From Brachynemurus nebulosus (taxonomy: Eukaryota > Arthropoda > Insecta > Neuroptera > Myrmeleontidae): a DNA stretch of 64,000 nucleotides. Each line of letters begins with the position of its first letter. The stretch's first letter is position 1. A program made the position numbers and the translations under genes. The stretch spans positions 17,710,725-17,774,724 of the forward strand of contig JAPWDM010000001.1 in assembly GCA_035578155.1 (NCBI GenBank), in the 5' to 3' direction. A model generated the notes under the pieces. That model did not search any database and had not been told where the DNA came from. It worked only from the letters and a program-made list of their open reading frames with translations. Positions 32,201-42,480 of this stretch are shown here, one piece after another.

Positions 32201-35200
32201 TAAAAGCTTCACATTTTTGTTCATTTAAAGCTATAAAACTATCAAAAATATTCATTTTTGCTTATTTCTGTGACTCTAATCATTAATCCGCCGTAATGAC
32301 GAACATTTAAAAAAAAATCATTCAAATCGGACCATTAGTTTTTTATTTATAGCCAAAAAAACCGGGTGACCGTGAAAGTGTACAATTACCTCGATTTACT
32401 TATTCAAAGAAAGATATCCCATTATTTTGAGTATTTTTTTGTTTATTTGAATTTTTGCACTTGGATACGACACACTTCATATTTTTTTCTGTTTAAATTT
32501 AAAAAGTTAATTAGAAAAACAATGATACAAGTGCGATGTTGGTACTGGCATAGGCGGCATAGGCTATGAGCGACTGGTTAAGAACTTGTATAACGGCACA
32601 AAACGGCCCAGTAAAAACCACACAATTTTGCATTTACCTACATTGCTTCTGTATATTCTGTTGCATTAAAATGAGTTTCATTTAATTCATCATAGGTAGA
32701 CGTCACCTGCAAAACATCCGCGGTTGTGTAGGCGATAGAGTCAACAACTTTTTCGAAATTAATATTAAATTGGCCAGCCTCTTGCACATATAAAATCAAA
32801 CTCGGTTCGCACAATATAGGAGTATGATGGACATTTTTCCACCATATTTAATTTTTTATTCTTCTACAAACGGAAATTGAATTTTTATTAACTTCCCAGC
32901 ATATGGAAGTTACTATATTCAGTCTAAAAATCAGAATAAAAACTTTTAACATATTTATATGTTTCAAGGTCACTACAGTGTTTTTACATACAGGGTTTCA
33001 ATTTAACTCTTTAAATGATTAAGACAAGTTAACTCGTGCTGCAATGTGGCGGCTCAAAATGCTGTGATATGTATATATTCACTGGTACAGGTGCCGCTAT
33101 CTCTGACAGATTTTCCGAAATACGGTATAATTCTAAATAATGTTCAATTTTATCAACATAGTTTAGTATAATTTATATTTTGTAAATTCCTAGGGTTCAC
33201 TTTTTTGATGTTGGGATCTTTGATTTTTTTTCTTTTCCTTTTTTTGTAACCTTATCTATCACAGACAAGTGAACATATTATATATTATATTATACAGACT
33301 AATTATAAAAATGTGTAATTGAGGCAACCAGTTACGACCAAGTTCCTACCTTAATAGTATTCTGTAATATAGTAATGGATTGTATCCGTAGTAACGTTTT
33401 CAAATAATTATTGTAAAAATATAATATTGATAATAAAATTTTACTTTTTTAAGAAGAAACTGCGAAATTTTGAAAGAAAAAAAGGGGTATTCGCTTTATT
33501 TTCAAAATACGTACGTATACAAATGCAATTATGTCCTGCAATTAGTCGTTACCTGCTTCAATAAAAATGCCTAGAAACTGGCTTTACGCTTTGTCTAGTA
33601 GTACAATATAATAGTGTTCATTGGTCTGTGTTATCTATTGTACTTATCACTGGCAGTAAAAAGTCCGGCATTTTGAGACAAAAAAATTTTTCTATATAGT
33701 TTGTTTAAAAGTTTAAAAACAAGTCAGGGCTTATATCTTTGGAATGATAATAGCTAATTAAAATTTGTTAAAACCGTTTCTAGAACACTTGAACCATTAT
33801 GAGCCGCACGAAAATCTTCTAATACCAATAACTTAGGCTCCAGCCAGCCCAAGCCTATTTTTTAAATTGTAAGACCCCACTTATGGTACATCATTGAAAA
33901 GCTCTATAAAATGCTGTTCATTACTCATTAGTACCAAACCCAATGTTAAATTATTGAATATTTTTAAGATTACGAAAATAAGTTTCAGTAAGCTGAAACG
34001 TACTTTCTCGTATTCAAAATTACAAAATACATCAAATCAAACCACTATTTCAAATAAGATTTTAAGAAATTACAACCTTTAAGTCGTAAAACACAAAATA
34101 TTACCAATTTATCGATTATTTTTGAAAAATTATAAAAATAATATTTAAAAATAATATATAATCTACTTAATAAATTTCTAACACTGACTGACTGACAGAC
34201 AACGCACAGCCTAAACCGTTGGCTTTAGAAGAATAAAATTTTGCACAGGAGTTCCCTATGTAAGGTAGGTGAGCACTACGAAAGGATTTTTGAAAATTCG
34301 TCCCCTAAGTGGGTTAAATACGAGATGAAAATTTGTATGGAAATTCGTCATTTTTGAAGTTAGAGATATATAAAAATATATGTTACTATGGCTATTAAAA
34401 TAAAATAATATTTTATAGTTGAAAAAATATTCCCAGACACTTTAGTAGTAGGTTTCCTTCTTTTTTTTCCTTGTTGTACACTTTTCAACACTACACCAGT
34501 GTCCTTAATCAGTGGTTTTTATTTAGTTTTTTAAATATTTGACATAATAATATTTCATCTTCACAAAGTTAAACAAATGGTGCAATACTGTAAAGAAAAG
34601 TGAAATATGTTATTTTCAATTAGAATAAACTATTTTCGTTTGATTTTAACTGATTTGAAAATTCTAAGCAGTACATATTGACATCCACTGATTTTTGTTT
34701 TTCAAAATTATATTTTTAGTAATATTAAATATTTTGCAATGAATCCAGTCATTCAGATATTTTATGTATATGTTTACAGTATGGGGGGTAGAGTATCAGG
34801 AGAAGTATCTCCATATATAAAAAGTGGCCCCAAAAGTGGATGAAATTAAGATGGCGCTAGTGTAGTAAAATTCTTAAATTTAAAATTAAGCGCTGAAAAT
34901 TTTAAAACTGAAACAACAGTTTTTATTGTTTTTAACAGTTTTAATTGTTATATTTAATTCAATTTTTATTGTTTTTATATTTTAATTCAACTTTTATTGT
35001 TTTTAGCAGTTAGTATTTCCCTTTAGCATACTTCACTTCACTTATAATTAAACATACTTCACTTCACTTCAATTCACTTATTGAACTATTATTTCATCAA
35101 ATTCAGGGGCCACTTTTTCGATTCAAGTCCCATAAGAAATACTCCTCCTGACCTCTACCCTCCATAGTTTACAGTTAAGTTATAATATATCATTAATGTC

Positions 35201-38200
35201 ATTTGTTTTCGGTTTCTTTAAGAAATATTCTTCTGAAATCAAATTATTATTGAATAAACAGAATTTACATAAAAATATAAAATAGTGTTATTAACTTATT
35301 TTATTTATTATTATTTCGTAACCTAATGTTCAATTAGTACCCTATGCACTATTTATTTGTTTGACTGGAATTAGAAAAAGACAATCATACGTTGACAAAG
35401 AAACTATCAAAAGTGTCTGGGAATATTTTTTCAACTATAATAAATCTTTAACACTGACTGACATCCTAAAATGTTGCCGATGGTAAATCCCATCGGTGGG
35501 TATACGGCTAGTAATATATAATATTTAAAAATAATATATAATATTTATTCAAATTTTATGCTATAATCACAAAATACAGAAACAAAGCAACTATTTCTGT
35601 ACTACCGATACCAGCGTGGACAAAAAATCCCTACCACTGCTCCCCACTATGTTATGTAGGTACACACTGTTTGTAGTTGCATGGGTTTGATGTATGCATG
35701 TGTGTGAGTGGTCACATACACATCCACATATCATGCATTGCGGAGAGAGCAACAAGCAGTGTAACTAACAATGATTTTAACAATATATAACAATTGAAGT
35801 GCATCGATTCACCGCTTCCGAAAGAATGATCAGCTACGCAGTGAGTTGACCTAGTTTGACCTACTACCATAGAACACTAGAAGCCAACTAATATCAAAAA
35901 AGTGTAATTGGCTTGGAGTCATTTGGAGACGTGTCACAGCTTAAGGCATTAGTCAGCCCGTGTCCGTCGTCGAACACACAGTGCATTGTATGTACATTGT
36001 TACCATTGTTAGTTGAATACGTTGAACAGCTCTCTCTGGTAATACGTGTGTTGCAGTAGTGTGCGTAAATACGCACACTACTAAAAAACACCAAACTAAT
36101 ACACTGCAAACAGTGTGTATCTACACAAACAGAGTGGGGAAATTTACGTCATAAACTCATTACAAGTGGAACAGAGACATAGACAATCTAGTTTGACCCC
36201 TTGCCTACTACTGTCTACAGATTTTTATATTTACGCACGCTTAATCTGTTGATCTGTGGTTATAATAGTCTTTTTTTTTTTTTTTTTGGAGGGAGGGATA
36301 CTGGAAAATTGTGTGGACCGCAGGGGTCGCATGTGACCTCCAATGTTAAACCCACTAAGCTTGTCTTTTATTATGCTTAGTGTCATTGTTGTATGGTAAC
36401 AAATCCTACTTAAAACCTTGTCACTTCACACAGGCATAAACAATCAGAGAAAGACAGGTAAAACATAAATTCGTTATGGCAGCTCCAATCATATTGCCCA
36501 TAATACAAAATTTGATTTTGATTGTTTAATGAAAGATGACGCTATAATATTTAATAGCTGTTTTTTTAAAAGAAAATTTAATTAAAATTAAGATGTACTT
36601 GTATTTTATGAAAATTTATGTTAAACTTTTTATCGATAAATCTACAGAATTAACTATTTATTCTTTTTTATCTTTTAAAAACTACAATAATAATATATTT
36701 GTACAAAATAACCCACAGTTTCGCTCTTAATATTATAATCATTCACTCTTAAATTGTCAATTCGCCTTATGTAGCTGATTTCATAATAGACCAAGAGCTA
36801 CTGGCCGATTTGCGATAGTCATTTCAACACGCGTTAAATTGAGAGGATAGAATCTTGGATACTTACTCTACACATAAATTCAGTTCTGGCAAGCCTATTC
36901 GGCCGGGTTGGGTCATCCTTAACGTTTAAAGAGGGTAAAAAATGAGGCCATATTTATATAAAGTAACAGTTCTGGAATTTTGATATATGGAAGTTAAGAA
37001 TATTTTATATCGATAAAAAACGTACTGGCAATGTTTTCGCTTCACCAAGGTATGGCCAGAACAATCTAAAGTTGTGATAAATTTCATAATTATTTTGACA
37101 AATATCAAAATATTGTGTATCCATGGTAATGTGATTTAATAAGAAGAGAGATTACGAATAAAAGAGAAACAGAAGCAGGTTGAAAAGCAGGAGAAACAGA
37201 AAGCAGTTCAATTCAGGGTTCACCTGAAGATGGTTTAAGAAACCGAAAACTAGTTTGTGAAAAAGTATTTTTCTATACTTAAGTGAAAATTTGACAAAGT
37301 TAAACATTCATCGCCATATATATTATGAATTTTCACAAGGTAAAACTACCTACAATTAATTATATAAACAAAATTTTAGTTTATTTACATGATATATTTT
37401 GAATTTAAAAAAAAAAAATTGTAATTTGCAAAATTATTAAAAAATATAGATAGTATAAAGTTATCAATAATTATTCATTTTTAATTTATTATTATTTTTT
37501 TTTTTTTTTATTTATTGTTTGGTCTGTTGTTGCATAATAGAGTCCAATTATTTACATTTCGTTTTAACGAATTTCCAAATTCAGCAATTAAATCATATTA
37601 CCATGGATACACAATATTTTAATATTTGTCAAAATAATTATGAAATTTATCACAACTTTAAACGTTATAGAGCAAGAGCCCACGACGGCCAGACCTTCGT
37701 TATTTTATAAAAGCTGAAAGTTCCTCTGTGCATGTCCGGGTAAGTTCAAAAATGTAAACTTTACCGCATCGATGCAGCATCAGGACGTTCTGATGCGTCT
37801 AATACTGCATAATGCGATGCTGATGCTCTCTTGAAATTTGATGCACATTAGATATTTTTGAATGGGATATTGGCATCATGATGCATGTAGCATAATAGAC
37901 ACACAATGTAATCAATGTAGCATGATGGACTATAGATAATATAGTAATACAGTCCTTGTATAGGTATATTATCTTTGAATTTCAACTTGAACTTACTTGA
38001 AATTGAAAATATTGAAATTATTTGAATAAAAAATATTACATACCTATTTTGAGTGCAAGATGTATTCAAATAGTTTAAACAATTTTAATGAAAAGTAAAT
38101 ACATTAATCTTTTTCAACAGTTTTTTTCGGAATTATTCCTGTTGGTGTTAATACCTACATAATATGGCAAGTAGTTATAATTCTACACATGACAAGCATC

Positions 38201-40886
38201 TTGGACACGCATCACCAAATTTCTTGATGCATTGTTTTGACGCATCAGATGCAAAAATGAACTTTTGATTTTTCGTTGTGATGCGTCTGATGCGTTTTTG
38301 AACTTTTGACTCTGCCTCATGCAAGCAGTGATGCATTTTTGAACTCAGCCTCCCTTATACAGGTAAGAACAACCAGCGACTATAGAGTTTGGGTTGTGGT
38401 TACTTGGGCAGATAACAGGTGGTAAAGGTGTATAAAATAGTACCTTAAATTCGTTAAAGTATAAAGCTCGTTTTTTTTTTATATTTTCTTCGGGATAACT
38501 TTAGAAATCTCGTCATCCATTGCCGGAGACTTATGACAGTTGCTACCCCCTGCCAGACACCCCTAAACTTTAATAAATTATAATTATACTTTCGTTATAG
38601 TATAAAAGCTAAATTTTATATATGTTAGATGGGGACCTATTAAAAAATGTTACCTCAATAGCCGGACAGTTTTAATGGTTTTTACATCTTGCCAGACACA
38701 TTGAAAGTCCGCAGTAGGTGCGAGCGCGAATGCTTAGTCGATTACGATCTTTTAAGATATCTAATAAAAAAAATGATTTTATTACGTTAATAGCCATGTT
38801 ATATAAAGTATATAAAGTTATTTTAATATGATAAAATAAAAAAAAAATGGCTAGTGCGTGCCGGACACGCATTATCAAAGTTACGTGGTCAATAGCTAAT
38901 TTTTCACAATTAATCAATTAATTTCTAATAAGTGATCATTAACTCCCTATACACATCGGTGGCGCTTTCCACTAAAAAATGTTAGGCAGTGAGATATTTT
39001 TTCATTTAAACAAGCATACCCAGTGTACTACTGAAACGTTATGGTTCGTTCACTCCTGTAGTTTTTTTAGTTCAAAATTTAACCGTCGTTTTTGCTTAGT
39101 TGGCGGTACTTTCCAAGTTATATAATCTGGATTGCACATTGCCTTTGTATATTATAAGATATAGTACAATCACGTAAAGTTCCATTTTATTTCGCTAGAT
39201 GGCATTAAATGTATTAATTTAGCAAATTATGGTACATATAAGTATTAATAATAATTACCATCTCTTTTCATATTAATTTGTATGTTATGTGCATATTGTT
39301 TGTGTTTGTCTTCATATGACGTATGTATGTACAGTTTGTATAGAAAAATCATAATGCCATAAAATAATTTATTACCTATAGAATTTTTAAACAGGTTGTT
39401 TGGATATTTATGTACACTATAAAAAATAGATGTAAAAAATTTGTAAAATTTTTAATTGTAAGAACACAGACCAACATCAGATTTTCTCATCAAGTTTAAT
39501 CACTTTCTGATAAATTTTGGGACAGTAATTGTAAAAAATAGTAAAAAAGTTCCATCACGTTAAAATTTTTATTTAAGGGAGACCACTAGTGGGACATTTT
39601 TAAAAAAAAACTTTCATTCTGATAAATAAAATGAAATTTTTATTAGCCTATGATCAGTATAAGATGATTCTGAACATTTATATCTAATTATCTCAAAACA
39701 GTGAAAAATCGGCATACGTGGTTCTAGCAGTAAGCCGTCGATACGTACTATTAATTTTCCTACATTTGATCCTAACATTGCCTAACTGCCAACTGCCTAA
39801 CATTTTTTAGTGGAAAGCGCCACCGATGTGTATAGGGAGTTAATGATCACTTATTAGAAATTAATTGATTAATTGTGAAAAATTAGCTATTGACCACGTA
39901 ACTTTGATAATGCGTGTCCGGCACGCACTAGCCATTTTTTTTTTATTTTATCATATTAAAATAACTTTATATACTTTATATAACATGGCTATTAACGTAA
40001 TAAAATCATTTTTTTTATTAGATATCTTAAAAGATCGTAATCGACTAAGCATTCGCGCTCGCACCTACTGCGGACTTTCAATGTGTCTGGCAAGATGTAA
40101 AAACCATTAAAACTGTCCGGCTATTGAGGTAACATTTTTTTATAGGTCCCCATCTAACATATATAAAATTTAGCTTTTATACTATAACGAAAGTATAATT
40201 ATAATTTATTAAAGTTTAGGGGTGTCTGGCAGGGGGTAGCAACTGTCATAAGTCTCCGGCAATGGATGACGAGATTTCTAAAGTTATCCCGAAGAAAATA
40301 TAAAAAAAAAACGAGCTTTATACTTTAACGAATTTAAGGTACTATTTTATACACCTTTACCACCTGTTATTTGCCCAAGTAACCACAACCCAAACTCTAT
40401 AGTCGCTGGTCGTTCTTACCTGTATAAGGGACATGCACAGAGAAACTTTCAGCTTTTATAAAATAACGAAGGTCTGGCCGTCGTGGGCTCTTGGGCTATT
40501 AAGGATGACTCAACCCGACTGAATAGGTTTGCCAGAACTGAATTTTTATGTAGAGTAAGTATCCAAAATCCTATCCTTTTAATTTAACGCGTGTTGAAAT
40601 GACCGTCGCAAATCGGCCAGTAGCTCTCCTACTATAATTAATGTTAAACGCGTTCCCTTTTTGATCATAATTTTTTTTTTAGGGTGTGGCCATTCCATTA
40701 GAAGAAGCACATTTGGGATACAATGTAGGTGACTATACGTACAATCAAGCCGCCAAAATTCTACGTCTATTACATATTCAAGATCTTCGGAAATTACAGA
40801 CGGCTATAAATGAAACGATTGTGGCCGTACAAACGATTACTGCTAATCCAAAAACGGATACAAAATTAGGGAAAGTCGGAAGATAA
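29219..40886 (+). CDS. RTRAF: RNA transcription, translation and transport factor (RTRAF, C14orf166/CGI-99/hCLE), 5 coding exons
   Basis: Whole-gene entry. RTRAF is an RNA-binding protein. In animals it is part of the nuclear/cytoplasmic tRNA-splicing ligase complex (with RTCB, DDX1 and FAM98) and it also contacts RNA polymerase II. The exons join in phase into 245 codons, against 244 in human. Diagnostic blocks: FARKLSALNHP at the start; FRSLILWLEDQKIRHYKIEDR (residues about 25-45); AVRLEYSDN; ILRLLHIQDLRKLQTAINE; and the C terminus NPKTDTKLGKVGR. Start at 29219 chosen because it matches the family MFRRKLTAL start and gives the family length. Exons 1-4 lie within 740 bases; exon 5 is 10.7 kb away behind a transposon-filled intron. 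The gene is divergent to MED14. Confidence 0.97.
29343..29567 (+). CDS. RTRAF: RTRAF coding exon 2
   Basis: Acceptor ttacag before 29343 and donor GTAAGG at 29568. Carries the best-conserved part, WLEDQKIRHYKIEDR, and ends RLEYSDN. Confidence 0.95.
29637..29723 (+). CDS. RTRAF: RTRAF coding exon 3
   Basis: Acceptor tttcag before 29637 and donor GTAAGT at 29724. Encodes VDKYNAVKTETKKQN through NPLDNLD, the variable linker of the family. Confidence 0.93.
29794..29954 (+). CDS. RTRAF: RTRAF coding exon 4
   Basis: Acceptor ttgcag before 29794 and donor GTATTA at 29955, ending in phase 0. Encodes FYSPEFINGVNTLAKLLN and HNDHLVTLKAVSKLI, matching the family LLQIQRHDDYLVMLKAI block. Confidence 0.95.
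30277..31202. mobile_element. hAT non-autonomous element (926 bp)
   Basis: Inverted ends CAGTGTTGCCAG / CTGGCAACACTG and a perfect 8-bp TSD TATGTGTG (30269-30276, 31203-31210). Interior has repeated tgggctattt motifs near each end. No transposase. Confidence 0.93.
31214..31641. mobile_element. hAT-like MITE with 8-bp TSD, interrupted
   Basis: TIR CATGTCCCTGCCACT at both ends and perfect TSD GTGTGGAC (31206-31213, 31642-31649). Split by the TA-TSD element at 31284-31550. Confidence 0.9.
31284..31550. mobile_element. Tc1/mariner-type MITE nested in the preceding element
   Basis: TA at 31282-31283 and 31551-31552; TIRs carry aatagagttgggacatg and its near complement. Related to the MITE at 8394-8698. 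Confidence 0.82.
31681..32535. repeat. Dispersed repeat, copy B, split by a MITE
   Basis: 31681-31731 and 32391-32535 join to match copy A (13157-13350); the gap is the MULE-like element. Confidence 0.7.
31732..32390. mobile_element. Mutator-like MITE (659 bp)
   Basis: Perfect 9-bp TSD TCGATTTAC (31723-31731, 32391-32399). Long TIRs of about 95 bases beginning GRTAATTGTACACTTTCACG and including ctaatggtccgatt and cattacggcggatta. 9-bp TSD plus long TIR is the Mutator pattern. No ORF of note. Confidence 0.9.
33000..33130. repeat. Dispersed repeat shared with 19381-19490 (inverted)
   Basis: Contains gattaagacaagttaactcg, gtgatatgtatatattc and gtacaggtgccgc. Confidence 0.7.
33255..33630 (-). 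repeat. Inverted dispersed repeat, right copy
   Basis: Partner of 28580-29030; the pair brackets RTRAF exons 1-4, a configuration prone to inversion. Confidence 0.75.
34416..35437. mobile_element. Tc1/mariner-type element nested in the Helitron
   Basis: Perfect TIRs of about 28 bases starting TAGTTGAAAAAATATTCCCA, flanked by TA. Contains the hAT MITE at 34780-35166. Confidence 0.85.
34780..35166. mobile_element. hAT-type MITE, copy 2 (387 bp)
   Basis: Perfect 8-bp TSD GTTTACAG (34772-34779, 35167-35174); TIRs TATGGGGGGTAGAG and (complement) TATGGAGGGTAGAGG. Opposite orientation to the copy at 5899-6285. Confidence 0.93.
35642..36139. mobile_element. Possible TIR element (~500 bp)
   Basis: Inverted, imperfect ends containing CCCCACT and TACACACTGTTTG within about 40 bases. 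TSD not recognised. Confidence 0.55.
36923..37673. mobile_element. Insertion with internal inverted repeats inside the palindrome's left arm
   Basis: Ends CGTTTAAAG / CTTTAAACG. Internal arms (about 37072-37137 and 37587-37660) are inverted copies including aaatttcataattattttga. Next to TTA/TTAA-like target; family uncertain. Confidence 0.65.
37738..38350. mobile_element. PIF/Harbinger-like MITE (613 bp)
   Basis: TIRs GGGTAAGTTCAAAAATG and (complement) GGCTGAGTTCAAAAATG. Three-base TSD TCC (37735-37737, 38351-38353), confirmed because the uninterrupted right arm of the host palindrome carries TCC once. Interior is rich in gatgc/gcatc repeats. Confidence 0.8.
40683..40886 (+). CDS. RTRAF: RTRAF terminal coding exon 5
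   Basis: Acceptor tttttag before 40683 and stop TAA at 40884-40886. Encodes GVAIPLEEAHLGYNVGD, AKILRLLHIQDLRKLQ and the signature end DTKLGKVGR. Confidence 0.95.
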   Translation, partial: GVAIPLEEAHLGYNVGDYTYNQAAKILRLLHIQDLRKLQTAINETIVAVQTITANPKTDTKLGKVGR

Positions 40887-41024
40887 AAAGTCGATGTCTG
40901 CTGTGTATTTTGTACTGATTTTTTTATGTATTCCGCATCACCAGAGATCTTAATCATCGATATTAACTTATTTAATTGTTTATTAACTTACAGCAATATA
41001 ATTAAAATTATATAATGAGACAAA

Positions 41025-41030
41025 AATAAA
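41025..41030 (+). promoter_or_regulatory. RTRAF candidate poly(A) signal
   Basis: AATAAA about 140 bases after the RTRAF stop codon, just before repeat sequence begins at about 41060. Confidence 0.6.
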
Positions 41031-41059
41031 TATTTTAAAAAAATATTACGTTTTCTTTT

Positions 41060-41155
41060 TTAGTGAATTTCCGTTCTGGAAATTCATCTATTACAGCTGG
41101 TGTCATGGAAGGACCTGAGCCCGGGACTATGGCAGAAATTTGTTTTGTGGCCTCG

Positions 41156-41157
<2 letters not shown>
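41060..41157. repeat. Flank family of the (TA)n tracts
   Basis: attacagctggtgtcatgg...gcccgggactatggcagaaa immediately before (TA)n; variants flank TA at 165-262, 44834-44940, 46975-47100 and 63108-63200. Confidence 0.7.

Positions 41158-41219
<62 letters not shown>
41158..41219. repeat. (TA)n tract
   Basis: About 62 bases of TA. Confidence 0.95.
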
Positions 41220-41222
<3 letters not shown>

Positions 41223-42096
41223 TGCGTTCATTTCAAGATTACACATTGCATAATATAATATAGTATACCTGAAATTTTATATTTAGACAATTACGTCACA
41301 AATTAGTTCAACCCTTCAAAATGACGTCATATAGATTTTAAACCAATAACTGAATACAAAATTTTTAATACTCCTTAAAAATACTCCTTCTCGATTTAAC
41401 ATTACGGGTTAGAAAAAGATAATATAATAATATAATCCAACCTAATTAAACAAAAGCAACGGAAATATTAATGATAATAATATAAAGAGGCGACTTACGT
41501 CGTTACCTATTTGTAACCACACTCCAGAAGAAGACGTAATTATAATGAGTTGTCTGTCAAATGTTACTCTTAATAAGATCTTCAAATTTGTTTAATTTTG
41601 TACAGTAAGGCTCAACGTAATGGTAAACTAGTAATTAGATTTTACCGTGCAAATGGTTTAAATAGTTATAAATTATAGCTATTTAATGACAAACAAATCA
41701 ACCAAACTTTTCAATTTTATACCTAAACTTTTTCTATGAATAACAACTCACTCATATTTTATTTTAAAAATGCCTACTTTTTTAGCTTATCGTACTTTTT
41801 AACTTGACCTAGTAGTGTACTTTTAAATAGTTTTAGAAATCAGTTTACTTATTGCAATTCAAATGTTTGATGAATTTCTGCAAGGAAAATTCAGCTACTA
41901 CACCATATCTCACCAGGTCACCATAAAAAACGCTTTTATATTCTCCAGCCGCCATATTGAAATCACTGTTGTGTGAGGACAATTTTGCCACGCATATTTG
42001 AAAAATAGAGTCCATAACCTTTAATTTGAGATATTGCAGATCTATTTTAAGCAACACCAATTTTTGACAGCAGGGTGTCCCGTTCAGAAAGAATGT

Positions 42097-42098
<2 letters not shown>

Positions 42099-42182
<84 letters not shown>
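42099..42182. repeat. (TA)n tract, 5' of the LTR element
   Basis: About 84 bases of TA ending exactly at the LTR. Confidence 0.95.
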
Positions 42183-42187
<5 letters not shown>

Positions 42188-42375
42188 CGGCCCATAATTA
42201 CATAGTTTGCCGTGCATAAAATTAATTATAAATTAATAATATTAGTATGCTGGGAGAATAATCTTGGTAACAGATAACAGAGAAAAATACATGATTTTGG
42301 ACTGAAAATCGGATTATTATTTCTCTTATTAAATATCGATAATACGGAGTCAAGCACACGCAACATAATTATATA
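42183..42375 (+). repeat. 5' LTR of the gag-only element
   Basis: Begins TGTACCGGCCCATAATTAC and ends near AACATAATTATATA; matches 44151-44343 over 193 bases with three differences. The 3' edge is uncertain by a few bases because the end is AT-rich. Confidence 0.88.
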
Positions 42376-42480
42376 ATTGGTGACCAGCGACGATTTGGTA
42401 ATTCGTTTAAATATTTATTTATTATTAAAATATTTATAATTATATTTTGACATATTTGTTTTCAAAAGCAAAATATAATT

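Larger units (their letters stand above)
34162..35511 (+). mobile_element. Helitron-like element, interrupted
   Basis: 5' end TCTACTTAATAAATTTCTAA after an A. 3' end has a perfect 7-bp stem hairpin (CCGATGG at 35477-35483, CCATCGG at 35490-35496) followed 11 bases later by terminal CTAG and a T. Insertion between A and T without duplication fits Helitrons. Interrupted by 34416-35437. No Rep/helicase ORF: non-autonomous. Confidence 0.72.
36794..40627. mobile_element. 3.8 kb palindromic (foldback-like) element in RTRAF intron 4
   Basis: Left arm pieces 36794-36922, 37674-37737 and 38351-38989 are inverted copies of 40499-40627, about 40428-40492 and 39793-40430. Inner arms (~639 bp) are nearly identical. 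The single-copy centre is 38990-39792. The left arm is interrupted by two insertions (36923-37673 and 37738-38350). No protein of known family; an 81-codon frame present in both arms is not recognisable. Confidence 0.85.

Noticed and set aside
36270..36290. Poly(T) run considered as an RNA polymerase III terminator or SINE tail
   Set aside because: No A/B boxes or tRNA-like fold found nearby.
38672..38917. An 81-codon frame (MINCEKLAIDHV...) present at 38672-38917 (minus) and 39865-40110 (plus)
   Set aside because: It is duplicated only because it lies in the two arms of the palindrome. No family resemblance and no codon conservation can be judged.
41845..42195. Frames of 80-125 codons shared by 41845-42195 (minus) and 47465-47842 (plus), including [19 protein letters not shown]
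   Set aside because: Again a palindrome-arm effect; part of each frame is a translated (TA)n tract. No recognisable domain.
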